From Rugalucina vietnamica (Eukaryota; Mollusca; Bivalvia; Lucinida; Lucinidae): a DNA stretch of 64,000 nucleotides. The stretch covers positions 42,687,486-42,751,485 of the forward strand of contig OZ024875.1 in NCBI GenBank assembly GCA_964017185.1. The letters run 5' to 3'. A program made the translations under genes and the position numbers. The notes below the pieces were generated by a model. It did no database searches. It was given only the letters and a program-made list of their open reading frames with translations, and had not been told where the DNA came from. How positions within the stretch are numbered: position 1 is the first letter of the stretch; the number at the start of each line of letters is the position of its first letter. Of this stretch, positions 23,201-35,300 are shown in pieces.

Positions 23201-23459
23201 CTTTTAGCTCCAGCATGGTGGCTAGATCCAGATATCAAATTTAGCAGAAGAACCTATGATATGCCTAGAAATTCACTGTGGGCTTCTAGCTCCGAGATGT
23301 CAGCAGACATGTTGCCTTATTAACACATGCAATTTCTCGCGGGCTTATAGCTAGCACCTGCATATCAATAGTTCTTCAAGTGAGCGGACATGCTGTCTGT
23401 TCAGAGTTATTGACAAACCTGTAGTCAAATTTCCTTGGGCTTGTACATGTAGCTCAGGT

Positions 23460-23875
23460 ATGTGGGCTTCTAGCTCCTGTCCAGCCATCGACGAGAATGT
23501 GGGCTTCCAGTTCCTGTCCAGCCATTGACGAGAATGTGGGCTTCCAGTTCCTGTCCAGCCATCGACGGGTGTGTGGGCTTTTAGCTCATGTCCAGGCGTT
23601 GACGGGTGTGTGGGCTTTTAGCTCATGTCCAGGCGTTGACGGGTGTGTGGGCTTTTAGCTCATGTCCAGGCATCGACGGGTGTGTGGGCTTTTAGCTCAT
23701 GTCCAGGCGTTGACGGGTGTGTGGGCTTTTAGCTCATATCCAGGCATCGACGGGTGTGTGGGCTTTTAGCTCGTGTCCAGGCATCGACGGGTGTGTGGGC
23801 TTTTGGCTCGTGTCCAGGCGTCGACGGGTGTGTGGGCCTTTAGCTCATATCCATGTATCAACGCTACTATGCCAG
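23460..23875 (+). repeat. Hairpin array 2: 37-bp minisatellite, about 11 copies
   Basis: Copies of GGGCTTTTAGCTCATGTCC followed by AGGCGTTGACGGGTGTGT, with starts at 23575, 23612, 23649 and 23686 and on to about 23834 (exact 37-bp steps). Earlier, more diverged units at 23464, 23500 and 23539 read GGGCTTCTAGCTCC or GGGCTTCCAGTTCC. Each unit contains the 5-bp stem GGGCT/AGCTC with a three-base loop. A final hairpin TGGACTTCTAGTTCA lies at 23938. Confidence 0.88.
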
Positions 23876-24060
23876 AGTGTGGTGATGGCTCCAACAACAA
23901 AGGTCATAGGACTAGCGGTTTGTCAAGAAGAATCCAGTGGACTTCTAGTTCACAAGTTTCCTGGTAGACGTAAGCTATAACAAAGAGGTAAGGTATTTGT
24001 GCTTGCTTACAGCTGGTACATCTCTTTGATTCTCCCCACCATGCCGTTGGCCTTCAACGT

Positions 24061-24075
24061 TATGGTTGGGGGGAA
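24061..24075 (+). promoter_or_regulatory. Polypurine tract
   Basis: A G-rich run ending GGGGGGGAA abuts the 3' LTR, the normal place for the plus-strand primer of an LTR retroelement. Confidence 0.7.
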
Positions 24076-24299
24076 TGTTGTGAAACGTCTTGGACCGTTC
24101 ACCGGTACAGTCGAGTAATCCGGGAATTAGTAGGACCAAGCGGTGCGAGGGTATAAAATGTAGTAGTGAAACGAGTACGCCTGTGCTGAAAAGTTGTGCC
24201 AAGGCAGTTTGGAAGCACTGACAGATTCCTAAGCATTTTATGACCTCTTGCCGTTAGGTTCAAGGGTTCTTGATATGTAGTTTTAATAATTATACTTTA
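24076..24299 (+). repeat. 3' LTR (224 bp)
   Basis: Same sequence as the 5' LTR as far as I can read. It is followed by TTAT and then the rest of the host element's right arm. Confidence 0.92.
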
Positions 24300-24479
24300 T
24301 TATTTAGAATTTAATGCAAAACTGTGCATCGCGTGCACATTTAAACACAGGTACCCAAATATGCTGCAAAAACTTCCCGAAGGGGAAGCAAACCATCCCA
24401 TAATGCAATATAATCAATACCGGCATGCCTGTAAATACAACATCCTTCCGACTTCTCGTTCGAGAATTCTACCCGACTG

Positions 24480-25103
24480 TTAACTGTAATAGAAAACATT
24501 TTGTTATCTTTCTCTTTCTTCTCCCGCGCTGTTTCTTACACTACACCGGTTTTAGTAAATTTCATAGAATAGATTACACCAACACCGATGGTCACTTTAT
24601 ATTCAATAAAGTGGAGTCTTGGAGTGGAGTGGAGTGGAGTGGATTGGAGTCACAGATTCGACTGACAGTTTGTCTTATTGCTACTTACCAACCCTTAGCC
24701 CACCGCTATATGTAAGGTTGAAAAAAGTTATGAAGGGATGGGGGACTATTTTTTCTGTTGTGAGGTCCATAGGTCGGCCCAACCATTTGTACAGAATTCC
24801 TCTTTTACGGACATGACGTTCCTGGTCATAGTGCACACGAACAGGTGGGGTTATCAGGTCCTGTGCAACTTAAATCAGGATCACATTAATCCCCATCAAT
24901 TGGATGCCGATTATATTCAAAATTTTGTCAAGTGTGATAGCAAATCTAATCCAGGTGCAGATTTTGTCATGCATGAATGCCTTGATCCAGATCATGTTAA
25001 TCAGAATCAGTCTGATGCGGATTAAAGTGTCTTTCGTGAAGTCAGAAATCAAAGAAAAGACTGCAGTTATCCAATGAAATTTGTCAATTTGAAATTTCGA
25101 CAT
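24480..25103. other. Intergenic sequence with GGAGT repeat
   Basis: No gene recognised. A pentameric GGAGT tract lies at about 24615-24650. Farther right is a diverged duplicated phrase around 'aatcaggatcacattaatcc' and 'gatccagatcatgttaatca' (24875-25023). Confidence 0.4.
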
Positions 25104-25502
25104 TATTCACCATTTTTGCATTATCTGCTGGTTCCCAACTTACATATATCAATACTGGAAATGCAGGTAACCAAACCTCCCCCCTCTCTGAAAGAAAAAT
25201 CAATAACCCAGGGGGGGGTTGGTTGCCTGTATTTTCAATATTGATTTCAGTAAGCTGGGAACTAGCCTCGTATAACATACACATAAAGTATATTCAAAAG
25301 TATATAAGGATTAAATAAAATCAGGCCGAAACGACTCACCGAAATTGGCCGAAACGACTCAGGGCCGAAACGACTCAGGCCGAAACGACCCAGGCCGAAA
25401 CGACCCACGGCCGAAACGACTCACGGCCGAAACGACTCACGGCCGAAACGACCCGTTACCCTGGGAACCAGTAGATAATTAGATAATGCAAAAATGGTGA
25501 AT
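25104..25502. mobile_element. TIR element with internal GGCCGAAACGACTCA minisatellite
   Basis: Ends ATTCACCATTTTTGCATTAT and ATAATGCAAAAATGGTGAAT are inverted repeats that continue inward (CTGCTGGTTCCCA / TGGGAACCAG). The left half is a further palindrome around 'cctcccccctctctg'. The right half (25324-25455) is a 15-17-bp minisatellite GGCCGAAACGACTCA in about nine copies. Non-coding. Confidence 0.75.
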
Positions 25503-25636
25503 AGGAGAAATGAGTTCGTTTATCCCGAGGCGTTATCGAGGCAAATTTGAAATCAGCATCCTAAAAAGTAGATTTTAAAAATGGTCGCAAATGGCCCACC
25601 AACTGTCTTAAGTAACAATTAAGTCTGTTTAGTGTA

Positions 25637-25660
25637 AAAAAAAAAAAAAAAAAAAAAAAC
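25637..25660. repeat. Poly(A) tract
   Basis: An uninterrupted run of about 24 A. It may be the tail of an old retroposed sequence, but no body is recognised. Confidence 0.8.
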
Positions 25661-25837
25661 TCAGTGAGAATATTTCAAACTCTCACCTGCTTTTTATAAT
25701 TCATATTATTAATTAACTACATTAATATTAGTATTTGTATGACCAAATCAGCCCGCATCATACGGATGACAAACTGGGCTAATACGAGAAAACTGGGCCA
25801 ATACGAGAAAAACAAGGCCAATACAGAAAAACAAGGC

Positions 25838-25877
25838 CAATGTATGTATGTATGTATGTATGTATGTATGTATGTAG
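25838..25877. repeat. (ATGT)n microsatellite
   Basis: About ten ATGT units, preceded by four short direct repeats of 'aaaacaaggccaatac' / 'aactgggccaatacgag' type, the same words as in the palindrome at 26833-26973. Confidence 0.85.
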
Positions 25878-26049
25878 TGTTCCACCGTTGACTTATCGGC
25901 GCACCTCGTTTTAACCCCGAGTAAGGGTATTACCATGATTACCATCACCAGACTCTAATGATAGAACTACACTGCCCGCCACCAACCATCACCTTAACAT
26001 TTTTACTGTATTCCCATCATTGAAGTTATCTTTTTGAGAGAAGAGAAGC

Positions 26050-26192
26050 CAGTGCTTGCCTTATGAATGCTGAGCGCCAAGCAAGGTAGCCACTGGTACC
26101 ATTTTTAACGTCTTTGGTATGACGCGGCCCGGGTTCGAACCCGCGCCTCCCGCTTCCGAAGCGGACGCTCTAACCATTACGCTATCGGGACC
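26050..26192 (-). mobile_element. tRNA-derived SINE (family S4), tRNA-Pro(CGG)-like head
   Basis: On the minus strand it reads GGTCCCGATAGCGTAATGGT, then an anticodon arm TCCGC-TTCGGAA-GCGGG (anticodon CGG), then a B box GGGTTCGAACCC. The acceptor stem does not close (the 3' side should read CGGGACC), so this is not a working tRNA gene. It continues into GACGTTAAAAATGG, GTGGCTACCTTGCTTGG and CGCTCAGCA, typical SINE body sequence. Confidence 0.7.
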
Positions 26193-26199
26193 GGTAATA

Positions 26200-26240
26200 T
26201 GACGTCATTTGACGTTCTTTTTCAAAAGAAAATGGCAGCC
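26200..26240 (+). promoter_or_regulatory. Candidate NUDT5 promoter: CRE and YY1-like motif
   Basis: A perfect CRE TGACGTCA at 26200-26207 and a YY1-type AAAATGGCAGCC at 26229-26240 in plus orientation, 1.1 kb before the NUDT5 start codon. YY1 motifs of this form usually lie just after the start of transcription and point along the gene. This would imply a 5' untranslated exon here, not proven from sequence. Confidence 0.4.
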
Positions 26241-26832
26241 ATGTTTTCCTCCGTTTCATCGCTTAAAACAGCAGTTGTATTTATAACATAAGCTTACACT
26301 GCAGTTGCATTTATAGAAGTAGAAATAATCGTCAACAGTTATCGCTAATAAAAAGGAAAAACGGAATTCAGACGACAAGCTTGGTTTCTTTTGTATCTAG
26401 ATCTAGTTAATCTTATCTGAAAACACAAGGTTTGTAGGCATTTTACTCCGGCTCACCAAGTCTCAAAGGCGTTTGTTGACTTTGTTTGAATGATCTTATG
26501 AAATGTTACTTATTTATTTATTTATTTATTTTTACTTTAGCTAAATAGTTAAAATACATTGTTATTATGTTAATTTGCCTTCTTCCTCCTCAAGTGTCGG
26601 CTCGCTATCACGAATTTCGCAGTGTTTCGATGAGACTGAATCATGCAGTGGCCTGCATTCGAGATTTTATCAGAAAATTCTCTGTAGTTTATAGCCTCTA
26701 CTCGTGGCTTCAGTGTTTAAAGCAGAGGAGGACGGTTGTTATATTTTTGTGCATGTACATGCAAGTGCCATTGCGTTGTGCACTTTGTCAAAGAGCACAA
26801 TTCAAATAGAAATGTTAATTAATAAAATTGCC

Positions 26833-26973
26833 ATTAATCAAGTAATTTCGTATTGGCCCAGTTACAGGTGATCACAGGTCCGAGGTCTGCTGTATTGGCC
26901 CGAGGCGGAGCCGAGGGCCAATACAGCAGACCTCGGACCTGTAACTGGGCCAATACGAAATTACTTGATTAAT
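26833..26973. repeat. Long near-perfect palindrome, about 65-bp arms
   Basis: Left arm ATTAATCAAGTAATTTCGTA...TGCTGTATTGGCCC; the right arm is its reverse complement ending ...ACTTGATTAAT. The loop is about 13 bases (GAGGCGGAGCCGA). The left arm carries an extra 10 bp (GATCACAGGT). Almost all other bases pair. Probably a MITE or foldback insertion upstream of NUDT5. Confidence 0.85.
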
Positions 26974-27318
26974 AACATTATATTACAGCCATTTATTTGA
27001 CCCCATGCTGTGACTCCACTTAATCCAGAACTCAAACTCAGGATTCCACTCTAAGGCTCTATGCTATAAATTACACTTTACCACACCGGTGTTTGTTTAC
27101 ATTTTTCACTCAGCCACATGTACATGTCAAATTTGTGCTGAGTCCTGAAAATCCTAAAATCTGAATGAATGATTGGAAACCGATTACTGATTCCTTTTTA
27201 TAACCATAAACCGTCTGTTCCACTAATTTTGTCTGCTGTAGGCCTTAACATATTTCATCTGTCAAACTTCAGTGACAGCTGTAAGAACAAGAAGACTTTT
27301 TCAAAAAGTTTTGTCAAC

Positions 27319-29301
27319 ATGTCAGACCAGCAAGAGAGGAAATGTACATTTGTCAAAGAAGAGGTATGTTTTGAGTAAAAAAGTCAGGTTGAAAAATGAG
27401 GAAAGCATCTGACGTTTTGCATGTTGTAGGTGGCAAATGAAAAACTAACATTTAGTGTTACCACAGGCGCTTGAAGTCCTATATATAATTATAATCCTAG
27501 TGTAAGTCAATATAGAATATATATATATATATATATATATATATTGACCTTAGACACTACCGTAAATCTGATGCTTTTTGGGTCTCTAATGTAACTTCAA
27601 GCGCCTGTGGTGTTACTTTGGGATGAGGCCAAGAGTTCCCAGGGGTTCAAATCTCAGCTGCTGCGCCTTTCATTGAGGCCTTAAGCAACTGAGCAAATGG
27701 TATATCAATAGCTTCTGAGGCAGAGCAGAGGTAAGTGTTATATTGTCAAACTCAATTCATGAACATTACTATTCACATCACCTTATTCATTAATACGAGG
27801 TACAGTCGGGTCCGGTAACATTGCGCGGCCGTTAACATTGCGCACCCTGTATCCACAGCCTCCACAATATCTTTTGAAATCAGTTTTACTTGAATGTGAC
27901 ACTGGGGCATTCGGTTCAATCCAGCTAAGAAAATTTCAGGTGGCATGAGCACACGTGCCATTTCGCGGATTTTTCAAATTTGACGCAATATGGAAACGTC
28001 CGAAGATTTCCGAATGCAGTAACGAGTTTTCCTATTGTCAAAGATGTAAATGCTTTTGTTGAAAACTTATGGAGCCCAACACCATTGCTATTGATCTTAT
28101 CAAGAGTTGTTTTATCACTAAACATCGAGTTTTATAAGTCCAAAACACTTTCAGTGCGCAATGTTGGGCGACAAAATAGCAGTTGACTTTCAAGGGGGTA
28201 ACGGTATTAAAGATTAGATTGTCTGAAACGAAACTACTCTCAAATGCAAATTATCCTTGGATTGTGTTTAAAAGGAACTGTAGTAGTTTGGCAGATTGCT
28301 TGGTTTGAGTTATGCCCTGGACAAAGTCACACACAGCTGTCAAATCTTTGTGTGCGCAATGTTACCGGCCTGCACCGTAATTATTTACATTTACTTTGAC
28401 ATATTAATAATAATTTATTTTGATTTTTGTATTGCAGCTTTGAAGAAGTTTAAGATTCCTGTTTGTGAAAAAGAAAATTTACAATAACATGTAGAAGGAA
28501 TTTGTGGATATGGCAATTATTTTTATTTATTTATTTAATGTTCTGAATCCGTTAAATAATTTTATTTTCAGCCAATATCTGCTGGGAAATGGTTAGGTCT
28601 GATGAACATCACCTATAAAGACCCAACTGGAAAAGAAAGGTGAGGCGGAGAGAGAGAGAGAGACTACAGTAATTTATCCGGTTTCGAATCTTATCCAGTT
28701 CCGAATCAAGTGGTCGTATCGTCACGAACTACACAGCAGCTGTTCAATTAAAAAACAAATATTTTGTATGGTCATGGAGTCCATCTTTTTCTCTTCCTCT
28801 GCACGAAGTCAGATTTTGAAAACTTATCTCCATGCTAAAAATAAATCTGTTTTTTCGAGATGACCTGTCGAATTAGAATGTATATTGCACTTGTGTAATT
28901 ATCCGCAAGGTGCAGGTTTCCGCAAAATGCATGACCATGGAACATTATTTTTTTACACTTTTGGTTCCAACCAGGAAAACTGAACTTCATTTATTGATTT
29001 TCTGTTGCGTAGGAGCTTGTTAATTTAATATCTACCAATTTAGCTAGTTTCGGGTCAGTAAAAATCAATTGTGTCGACATAGCACATGTACTCGTAATTC
29101 TATTAGTATCGCAGTATTTAAACCTAAAGGAACTGAGGAGGGAGTGTTTAAACCTCAGTAAGTATTTTATTTGATGTTTGTGTGTACGTGCGTGCGTGTG
29201 TGCGTGCGTGCGTGCGTGCGTGTTGCTACAATACCACAGTCTTTCATTTGCAATGCAGTTTGTTTGAATTGATGCTTAACGCTATGGTCATGTCAGGATT
29301 T

Positions 29302-29332
<31 letters not shown>

Positions 29333-32300
29333 CATCTTATGGAAGTTGTGCCCAAAGTTCTCACCGCTGTGTCTGGTGTGGGTTCGAATCCCGCTCTTGC
29401 CATGTGAGACAAACCAAGTTCTGCTTGCGAGTGTGTCAGGTCGTTTCGTCCCACCTACTGATTGGCGCGTCTCATATGTTTGTCGGCCAAATTTGTTGCC
29501 CAGAAACAGTGTTGTTACGAAAAATGGTCTTCCAGACATGATATTCACTGTTTATCATGGACGTAAAGCAGCCACTCAAGCAAATAATCAAACTCAAACA
29601 AAACATTTGTTTTTGTATTTTGGAGAAAAAGTTCTTTAATATTTAACCATATATATGCATGGCGGTCATCTTGTTCATATGATTAGAATCATTAGCTAGG
29701 ATAACTGATCATCCGATATGACCTTAGCTGTTAACCGTTGATGTAAAGCACAAGCTCAGGCTGAGACCGCGGTGGCCAAGTGGTAGTGTCGGACTGGATT
29801 CCCTGGTGTTCCGTGTTGTGTGTTTGGGCAAGACACATTTAATCCATTGTTCATACCCAGGCTGCAGTAGCTCCATCTCGGCCTGACTGAAAACTGGGAC
29901 GTTAAACCTCCAACCAAACAAACTTAAGCAAACCAAATCAGCAATCAAAAACGTTTTTGTCGGACATCGAAGGTGGAACCTCCTTGGCCCAGTGGTAGAG
30001 TTCATGAATTCGGAGGGAGTGGTCCTGGGTTAAGTATCTAACTCTGCCTTGTAGTGTCACTCTGAGTAAGGCGCTTTCAGTTCCCCCTAAAGTACAAGTT
30101 ACTGAGAAAGCGATGGTTCCTTGCCGACATGAATCGAAACTTATTTATTGGATGTTAAGCATTAACTCAACAAACAAAGGAGAACCAGTTTGTCCGAGTA
30201 ACCAAACCGATATACCTACACCTTGAATTACCACTGTTCATCTCATCCAAGTCATTGCTGCAGCTATTAGGGAGCAACCATTTGAATTTTAAGAGGGGGG
30301 GGGGGTGGCTGGAAGATGTTTCCGGGCCTGGATATTATTTTTCTCTCACGACGCGGTCTTTTTATTGATATATATTACAATACGTAATATAGTAAAATAG
30401 AATTTACTCTGTCCAAGATATGTTTTTTTGGCCAAAATTGGATCCTGTTTTTTTATTCAAAATATCTTACACCCCCCGCTCCCCCTCCCCCCCCCCCCCC
30501 CCCCCCCATTATTATAAAAATCAAATGGTTGTTTCCTTACGCAGGTGATTCTTTGTGCAGTTGATCTGCATCGCGATCGCGAACAAAACATGCTGTCTGG
30601 ATTTCTAGTCTAGTTGACATACTCCTTTTGTGCAACATTAAAGCTGTGTTTGAAATTCAATGTTAAACAAACAGGTGAAAGTAAAACTAATAAAACATCA
30701 ACAACAAAACAAACAAACAAACAAACAAATATGAAAATAACTAATGCACAGCCCATGATTACCAGCACTTAACTGCAAAAATCTGGAACCAGTTACGCCA
30801 TTATCGACTTAGAACACGTATTTGTTTTCGATTGACGCCAATATCCAGAACGTAAGTTATACGTCGTATACATGTACACAGTTTTTGGACACTTTTACTA
30901 TCTAAAATGGTAAACTGTGTGTAATTCTTGTTTTATAATGAAGCTACAAAATCAAAATCATAACGAAATAGCGCAAGTGAGTTTCTTGTTTAAAAATTAT
31001 CGCAAGTGATTCGGAACTGGACAAATGATTCGGAACTGGATAAATTGGTGGTCTCCTTCAAAGCCATCGTGTGGCACACAGAATATTCACAATTAATCAG
31101 ATCGAAGTTCATTATTTAGAAGAAGGATTATACTTTTTAATGGTAAGGTCGAAACCTAATTTGCTCTGAGCAATTATCTGGAAACCACATCGAAAAAACA
31201 GTGACCCGGAACTGGATAATTTACTGTATGTTATTCTGTAGGTCAGCCCAACCACTCTTTAATTAATGACGTTTCTGGTCATTCTGTCTCTCTATGACAC
31301 AAACTGCCAGGGTTTATAATAGTTATTCTGATGTTTTTCAAGATTGAAAAGCATCAATTCAAACAAATTCAAACAAAAATTAATAATTTATTGATCTTTG
31401 TATTATCTTTTATTTAGATAAAATGAATAAAAGATTGAACAGTCAGTCAACATATTAATGTAATTCTGTAAATTTAACCATCCAATTTTTTTTTCTGTCA
31501 AGAACAATATTTAACCTACATTTTATATTTTATATTTTGTTTATTCTGTATTTGTTTATTCTGTAGGTTATGGGAAGCAGCTCACAGGACAACCAGGCTA
31601 TCAAGTGATGCAGCTGATGGTATTTACTTAATAAGCTCATTATACTGAAACACACTGATGAAAATTCTGGATTTTTCACTGAGCACTGTAAAAAATAACT
31701 TATTAAGCTCATTATACTGAAACCACTGTCGGGAACCAATTCTGTCTAGGCTATCATTTGTGTTAACGTTAGTGACGTCACAGGTAGTATAAATTAAACA
31801 GTTCAGACTAAACCTAAGTTCAGAAAATTTGTGGTGCTGTCTGCATAAGTTATTTGTAAAATAATTTTCATATCCTATCATATGCATCACACATTATTGA
31901 TTTTTTAACAGTAAAAACTTTCACGTTTTCATCTGGTCACTGAGAACACATAGGAAACTTGAAAGTTCCGAAGTGTTCTTAATTTTGACTAATGTTTCAA
32001 AGGGTGAAAATATTGCTAAATACTGACTATAAGATGCCACATATGATTCTAAGAATATGTGTAAAACATTTTTCTTTAATATAGAAATAGCATTGCATGA
32101 TTTCTGAAATGATGTGCGGTCCGAACGCTCTATTTATTGTACGAGGTACATGTATACACAACTGATAGCAAACACAGACAGTGTTTCCTGACACTGGAAA
32201 TACTTTCACAGAATTACTGTTATTTTCACTGCTGTAAAAATGATAATTAAAATCAGCTACCAAATAGCCTTTTAGAATAATTAAAGATAAATAATTTTTT

Positions 32301-35300
32301 GTGCTTTAAATCATTTTCTTTTCAGCCGTTTGTTCCATACCCATATTGAAGCGATTGCTACATTATGACAGTGTGATATTGGTGAAACAGTATAGGCCAC
32401 CTATGAAGGCTTACACAATAGAATTCCCCGCAGGTATGTAAAATTATTTGTTAAAATGGGGGAAAAAACTTCATTTGTCATATTATTATTGCAAAATAGC
32501 ATAGACTGGGTCTGCTCAAGCTGATGCAAACATGATCTTATGTAACCATTTTCTTCACGTCTTGTTTTTAACAATACAAATATACAAGAATACATCTTGA
32601 AGAAATTGTAATTTTTATCATAATTTTACTTGTATAGTGTTTACACTTGTGGACCAATGCTTTTATGAGATCTTAGATGGACTACTTTGACATTTTGTTT
32701 TATTTTTATTTTTTTTTATGATTCCGTTTTGCGTCCCTTTCAAGCTTTTTCACTCATTTCGAGACGAATCAATCGGTAGGTGGGGCGAAAACCGGAGTAC
32801 CCGGGGAAAAACCACCTGACACACCCGCAAGCAGAACATGGCTTGTCTCACATATGAATTCGTGCCCCGTGCGAGGCGCAAACCCACATCGGTGAGATGA
32901 TTGAATGATCAAGAGCACTGAAGTCAGCGACCTTAACCACTCGGCCACGGGGGCCGCCGACATTTTGTTTTAATCATTGATACACCATACTTTCTTTTGT
33001 TTTTATTTACCATGTGAAAGTTCAGGTGAGCCAGTGCATGAGAAAAACAACAATTTGCATATGCAAAAACAAAGCCGCAAATCAGCTGTGTTATATCCGA
33101 AGTTTCAAGCTTCTAGCTTTATTCTGTGACTGTACAGCCTGGATTGTGTCGGACCTAGTCGTAAACCCAAATGGTTGGTTTTCCCATGCACAGGCTCATG
33201 TATCTTTGCTTAGGTTTGCTTGATCCCAATGAGACTCCGGAGATGTGTGCATTACGAGAACTGAAGGAAGAAACAGGTTACACAGGAGAAGCAAAACATA
33301 CATCTCCACGTAAGATTTTTGTAAATCTTCATTTTCTCGGATACTTATTTTTAGCTTTTGGTCTTCATGGTCAAATGCCTGGCATGTTACTGTAGAATGC
33401 AGAATTAGGCAAGACATTTTTGCCAGTCCTTCATTCTTTAGTAAAATATTGAACAAAAGGTATGGTTGCAGAAATCTGTCTTTTCAAGGCTTGACAAATC
33501 ATTAAATTTTTTATTCTGCCAATTTTTCTTTGCATTAGAAGTATTTTGCCTATGCTGTGTGTAAGATTGTTGTATCACTTTCAGCGACTGCGTTGGACCC
33601 TGGTCTTAGCAATACAACAGTCCAGTTGGTCACAGTAGAAGTGAGTATAATATCAACATCATCATTAATTTTAAATATGATCCGCTGCATGAGAAAAATA
33701 ACAATCTGCATATGCAAAATCAAAAGGCGCAGATCATGGTAACCCCGAAGCTGATCAGCACCTTTGTTTTCGCTTATCGGAAAGTACAATCCCTCTTCTT
33801 CTTAAATCCCAAATTTCAAGCTTTTAGCTGTCTTTTGTGGCTGTACAGCCTGGTTTGTGTCCGACCTGGTCGGAACCCAAATTGTTGGTTTTCTCAAGCA
33901 CAGGCTCAATTATCCAAATTTGTCAATCTTTGAATGGACCTAATACCTACCATCCCTTAAAATATACATTGACCAGTGAATTTGTGACAATGATCCAGGA
34001 CAAATGAATGCATGTGGCCAATGGTTGGCTTTGTTGCCATAATCACACATAAAATGAAAGCATATATAAACATTTTATTTAATGCAAGGTGGAGCAATAG
34101 TTAAAAATAGTAATTGTAAGGATTGCTGGTTCGTCCCGACGTGACTGAAAATGTTTTGGTTGGGGCGTTAAGCCTCAATACAAACAAACAAAAAATGGGG
34201 TATAAATAAAAATAAAACAGCAAACAAACAAATAAAAACGGTTATCTAGTATCATAGCTGTTGTTTGTATGGATATAACATTTGTTTCAGATTGATGGTG
34301 ATTTACCAGAAAACGAGAAACATGCTCAAAAACAAGGTAGATAAATGTTTGTACTTTAATTTTTATTTTAGACATAGCAGAAATGTATTGGCAAACAATG
34401 TATTCTAGCAAATTGCTCTTAGAAAATTATTTAAAATCATGGTATTCAGTTTTCTGATTGTGCCACTTCCTCATCATTGCTTACATTTATCTTTTCATAT
34501 CCCTGCAAAAAGTTGTTGAATAACTATGGAAGGCAAAAGCCGTCAAAAGTCCCATTTTTAAATGAAACAGACAAAATAGAAATGAACTAATTCATTTTCA
34601 AATAAAATAAACCGTTATATCACATAAAACAAACGAAAATGACACAAAACAATTACTTATGTCAAACAGACCAATTCATTTTAAAACCAAACAATCAACT
34701 TCGCCAAATGGGACAACTTGAAATCAAACGAAACAAACGTTTCACAAACCAAACAATTGATTCTGAAATAAACCTATCCGGTAATAAAAAAGGTGTAGGT
34801 CAAACAAAATACCGAAAAAACGAATATTAATGAAATGGATCCGAGTCAGTTCGGCCCAAAACGACTTACTTGGAAAACGTCAAAGTCTCATCATGGTCGA
34901 ACATCATAATCATCATCATCGATTATCATGATCGATCATCATCATCATCGATCATCACCATGCTGATCGATAGTCATCATCATGATCGAAGACCATCATG
35001 ATCGATGACCATCATGATCGATCATCATCATGAACGATCATCATCATGATCGACCATCATCATTATGATTGACCGATCATCATCATCATGATCGATCATC
35101 ATAATCAACATCCTCGAACATCATCATGATCAATCATCATCATCATGATCGATCATCATGATTCATAATCATGATCGATCATCATGATGATAATTATGAT
35201 CGATCATCATCGATAATCATGATCGATCATGATGAATATGATGATGATGATCAATCATGATGATGATGATCGAAGATGATGATGATGATCAATCATGATA

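Larger units (their letters stand above)
18454..24299 (+). mobile_element. Gag-only LTR retrotransposon, looks whole and young
   Basis: Two 224-bp LTRs (18454-18677 and 24076-24299) appear identical base for base. A 4-bp target duplication TTAT flanks the element (18450-18453 and 24300-24303). The empty site can be inferred from the intact left arm of the surrounding DNA element, and it fits exactly. The parts are LTR, probable primer site (TTGGCGACGAGG), a leader, one gag-like gene at 19330-21714, a 2.3-kb non-coding hairpin-rich region, polypurine tract and LTR. No protease, reverse transcriptase, RNase H or integrase is encoded, so it must borrow these from a relative. It looks whole for its type. 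Identical LTRs mean a very recent insertion. Family: probably Gypsy-related, from the gag and zinc knuckles, comparable to the TR-GAG class described in plants. Confidence 0.88.
16284..24479. mobile_element. Long-TIR DNA element with TTAA duplications, right arm split by an LTR element
   Basis: Left arm 16284 to about 16637. The right arm is its reverse complement at roughly 90 percent identity, but lies in two pieces, about 18281-18453 and 24304-24479, because an LTR element has inserted within it. The outer ends are (C)CAGTCGGGTAGAATTC, and TTAA stands immediately outside both (16280-16283 and 24480-24483). TTAA duplication is typical of piggyBac-type elements; the superfamily is inferred from that alone. 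The original interior (16638-18280, about 1.6 kb) has no transposase. It holds a family C MITE and possibly a SINE tail (GGTGGGACGTAAACACC near 18230). Confidence 0.85.

Noticed and set aside
23460-23875. CRISPR-like or riboswitch array in the LTR element
   Set aside because: The 37-bp units are directly adjacent with no unique spacers. It is a hairpin minisatellite.
24600-24660. Telomere- or centromere-like GGAGT repeat
   Set aside because: Only about six units long, and not the TTAGGG motif; ordinary microsatellite.
26100-26190. tRNA gene on the minus strand with anticodon CGG
   Set aside because: The D, anticodon and T arms are recognisable but the acceptor stem does not pair and the sequence runs on into a SINE body. 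Listed as a SINE.
29301-29639. Proline-rich protein
   Set aside because: Produced by a poly(C) run followed by a SINE; no start context or homology.
34639-34830. Conserved small protein present twice (34639-34830 plus, 35681-35893 minus)
   Set aside because: The two copies are the inverted arms of one foldback element. Similarity comes from the DNA repeat, not from coding selection.
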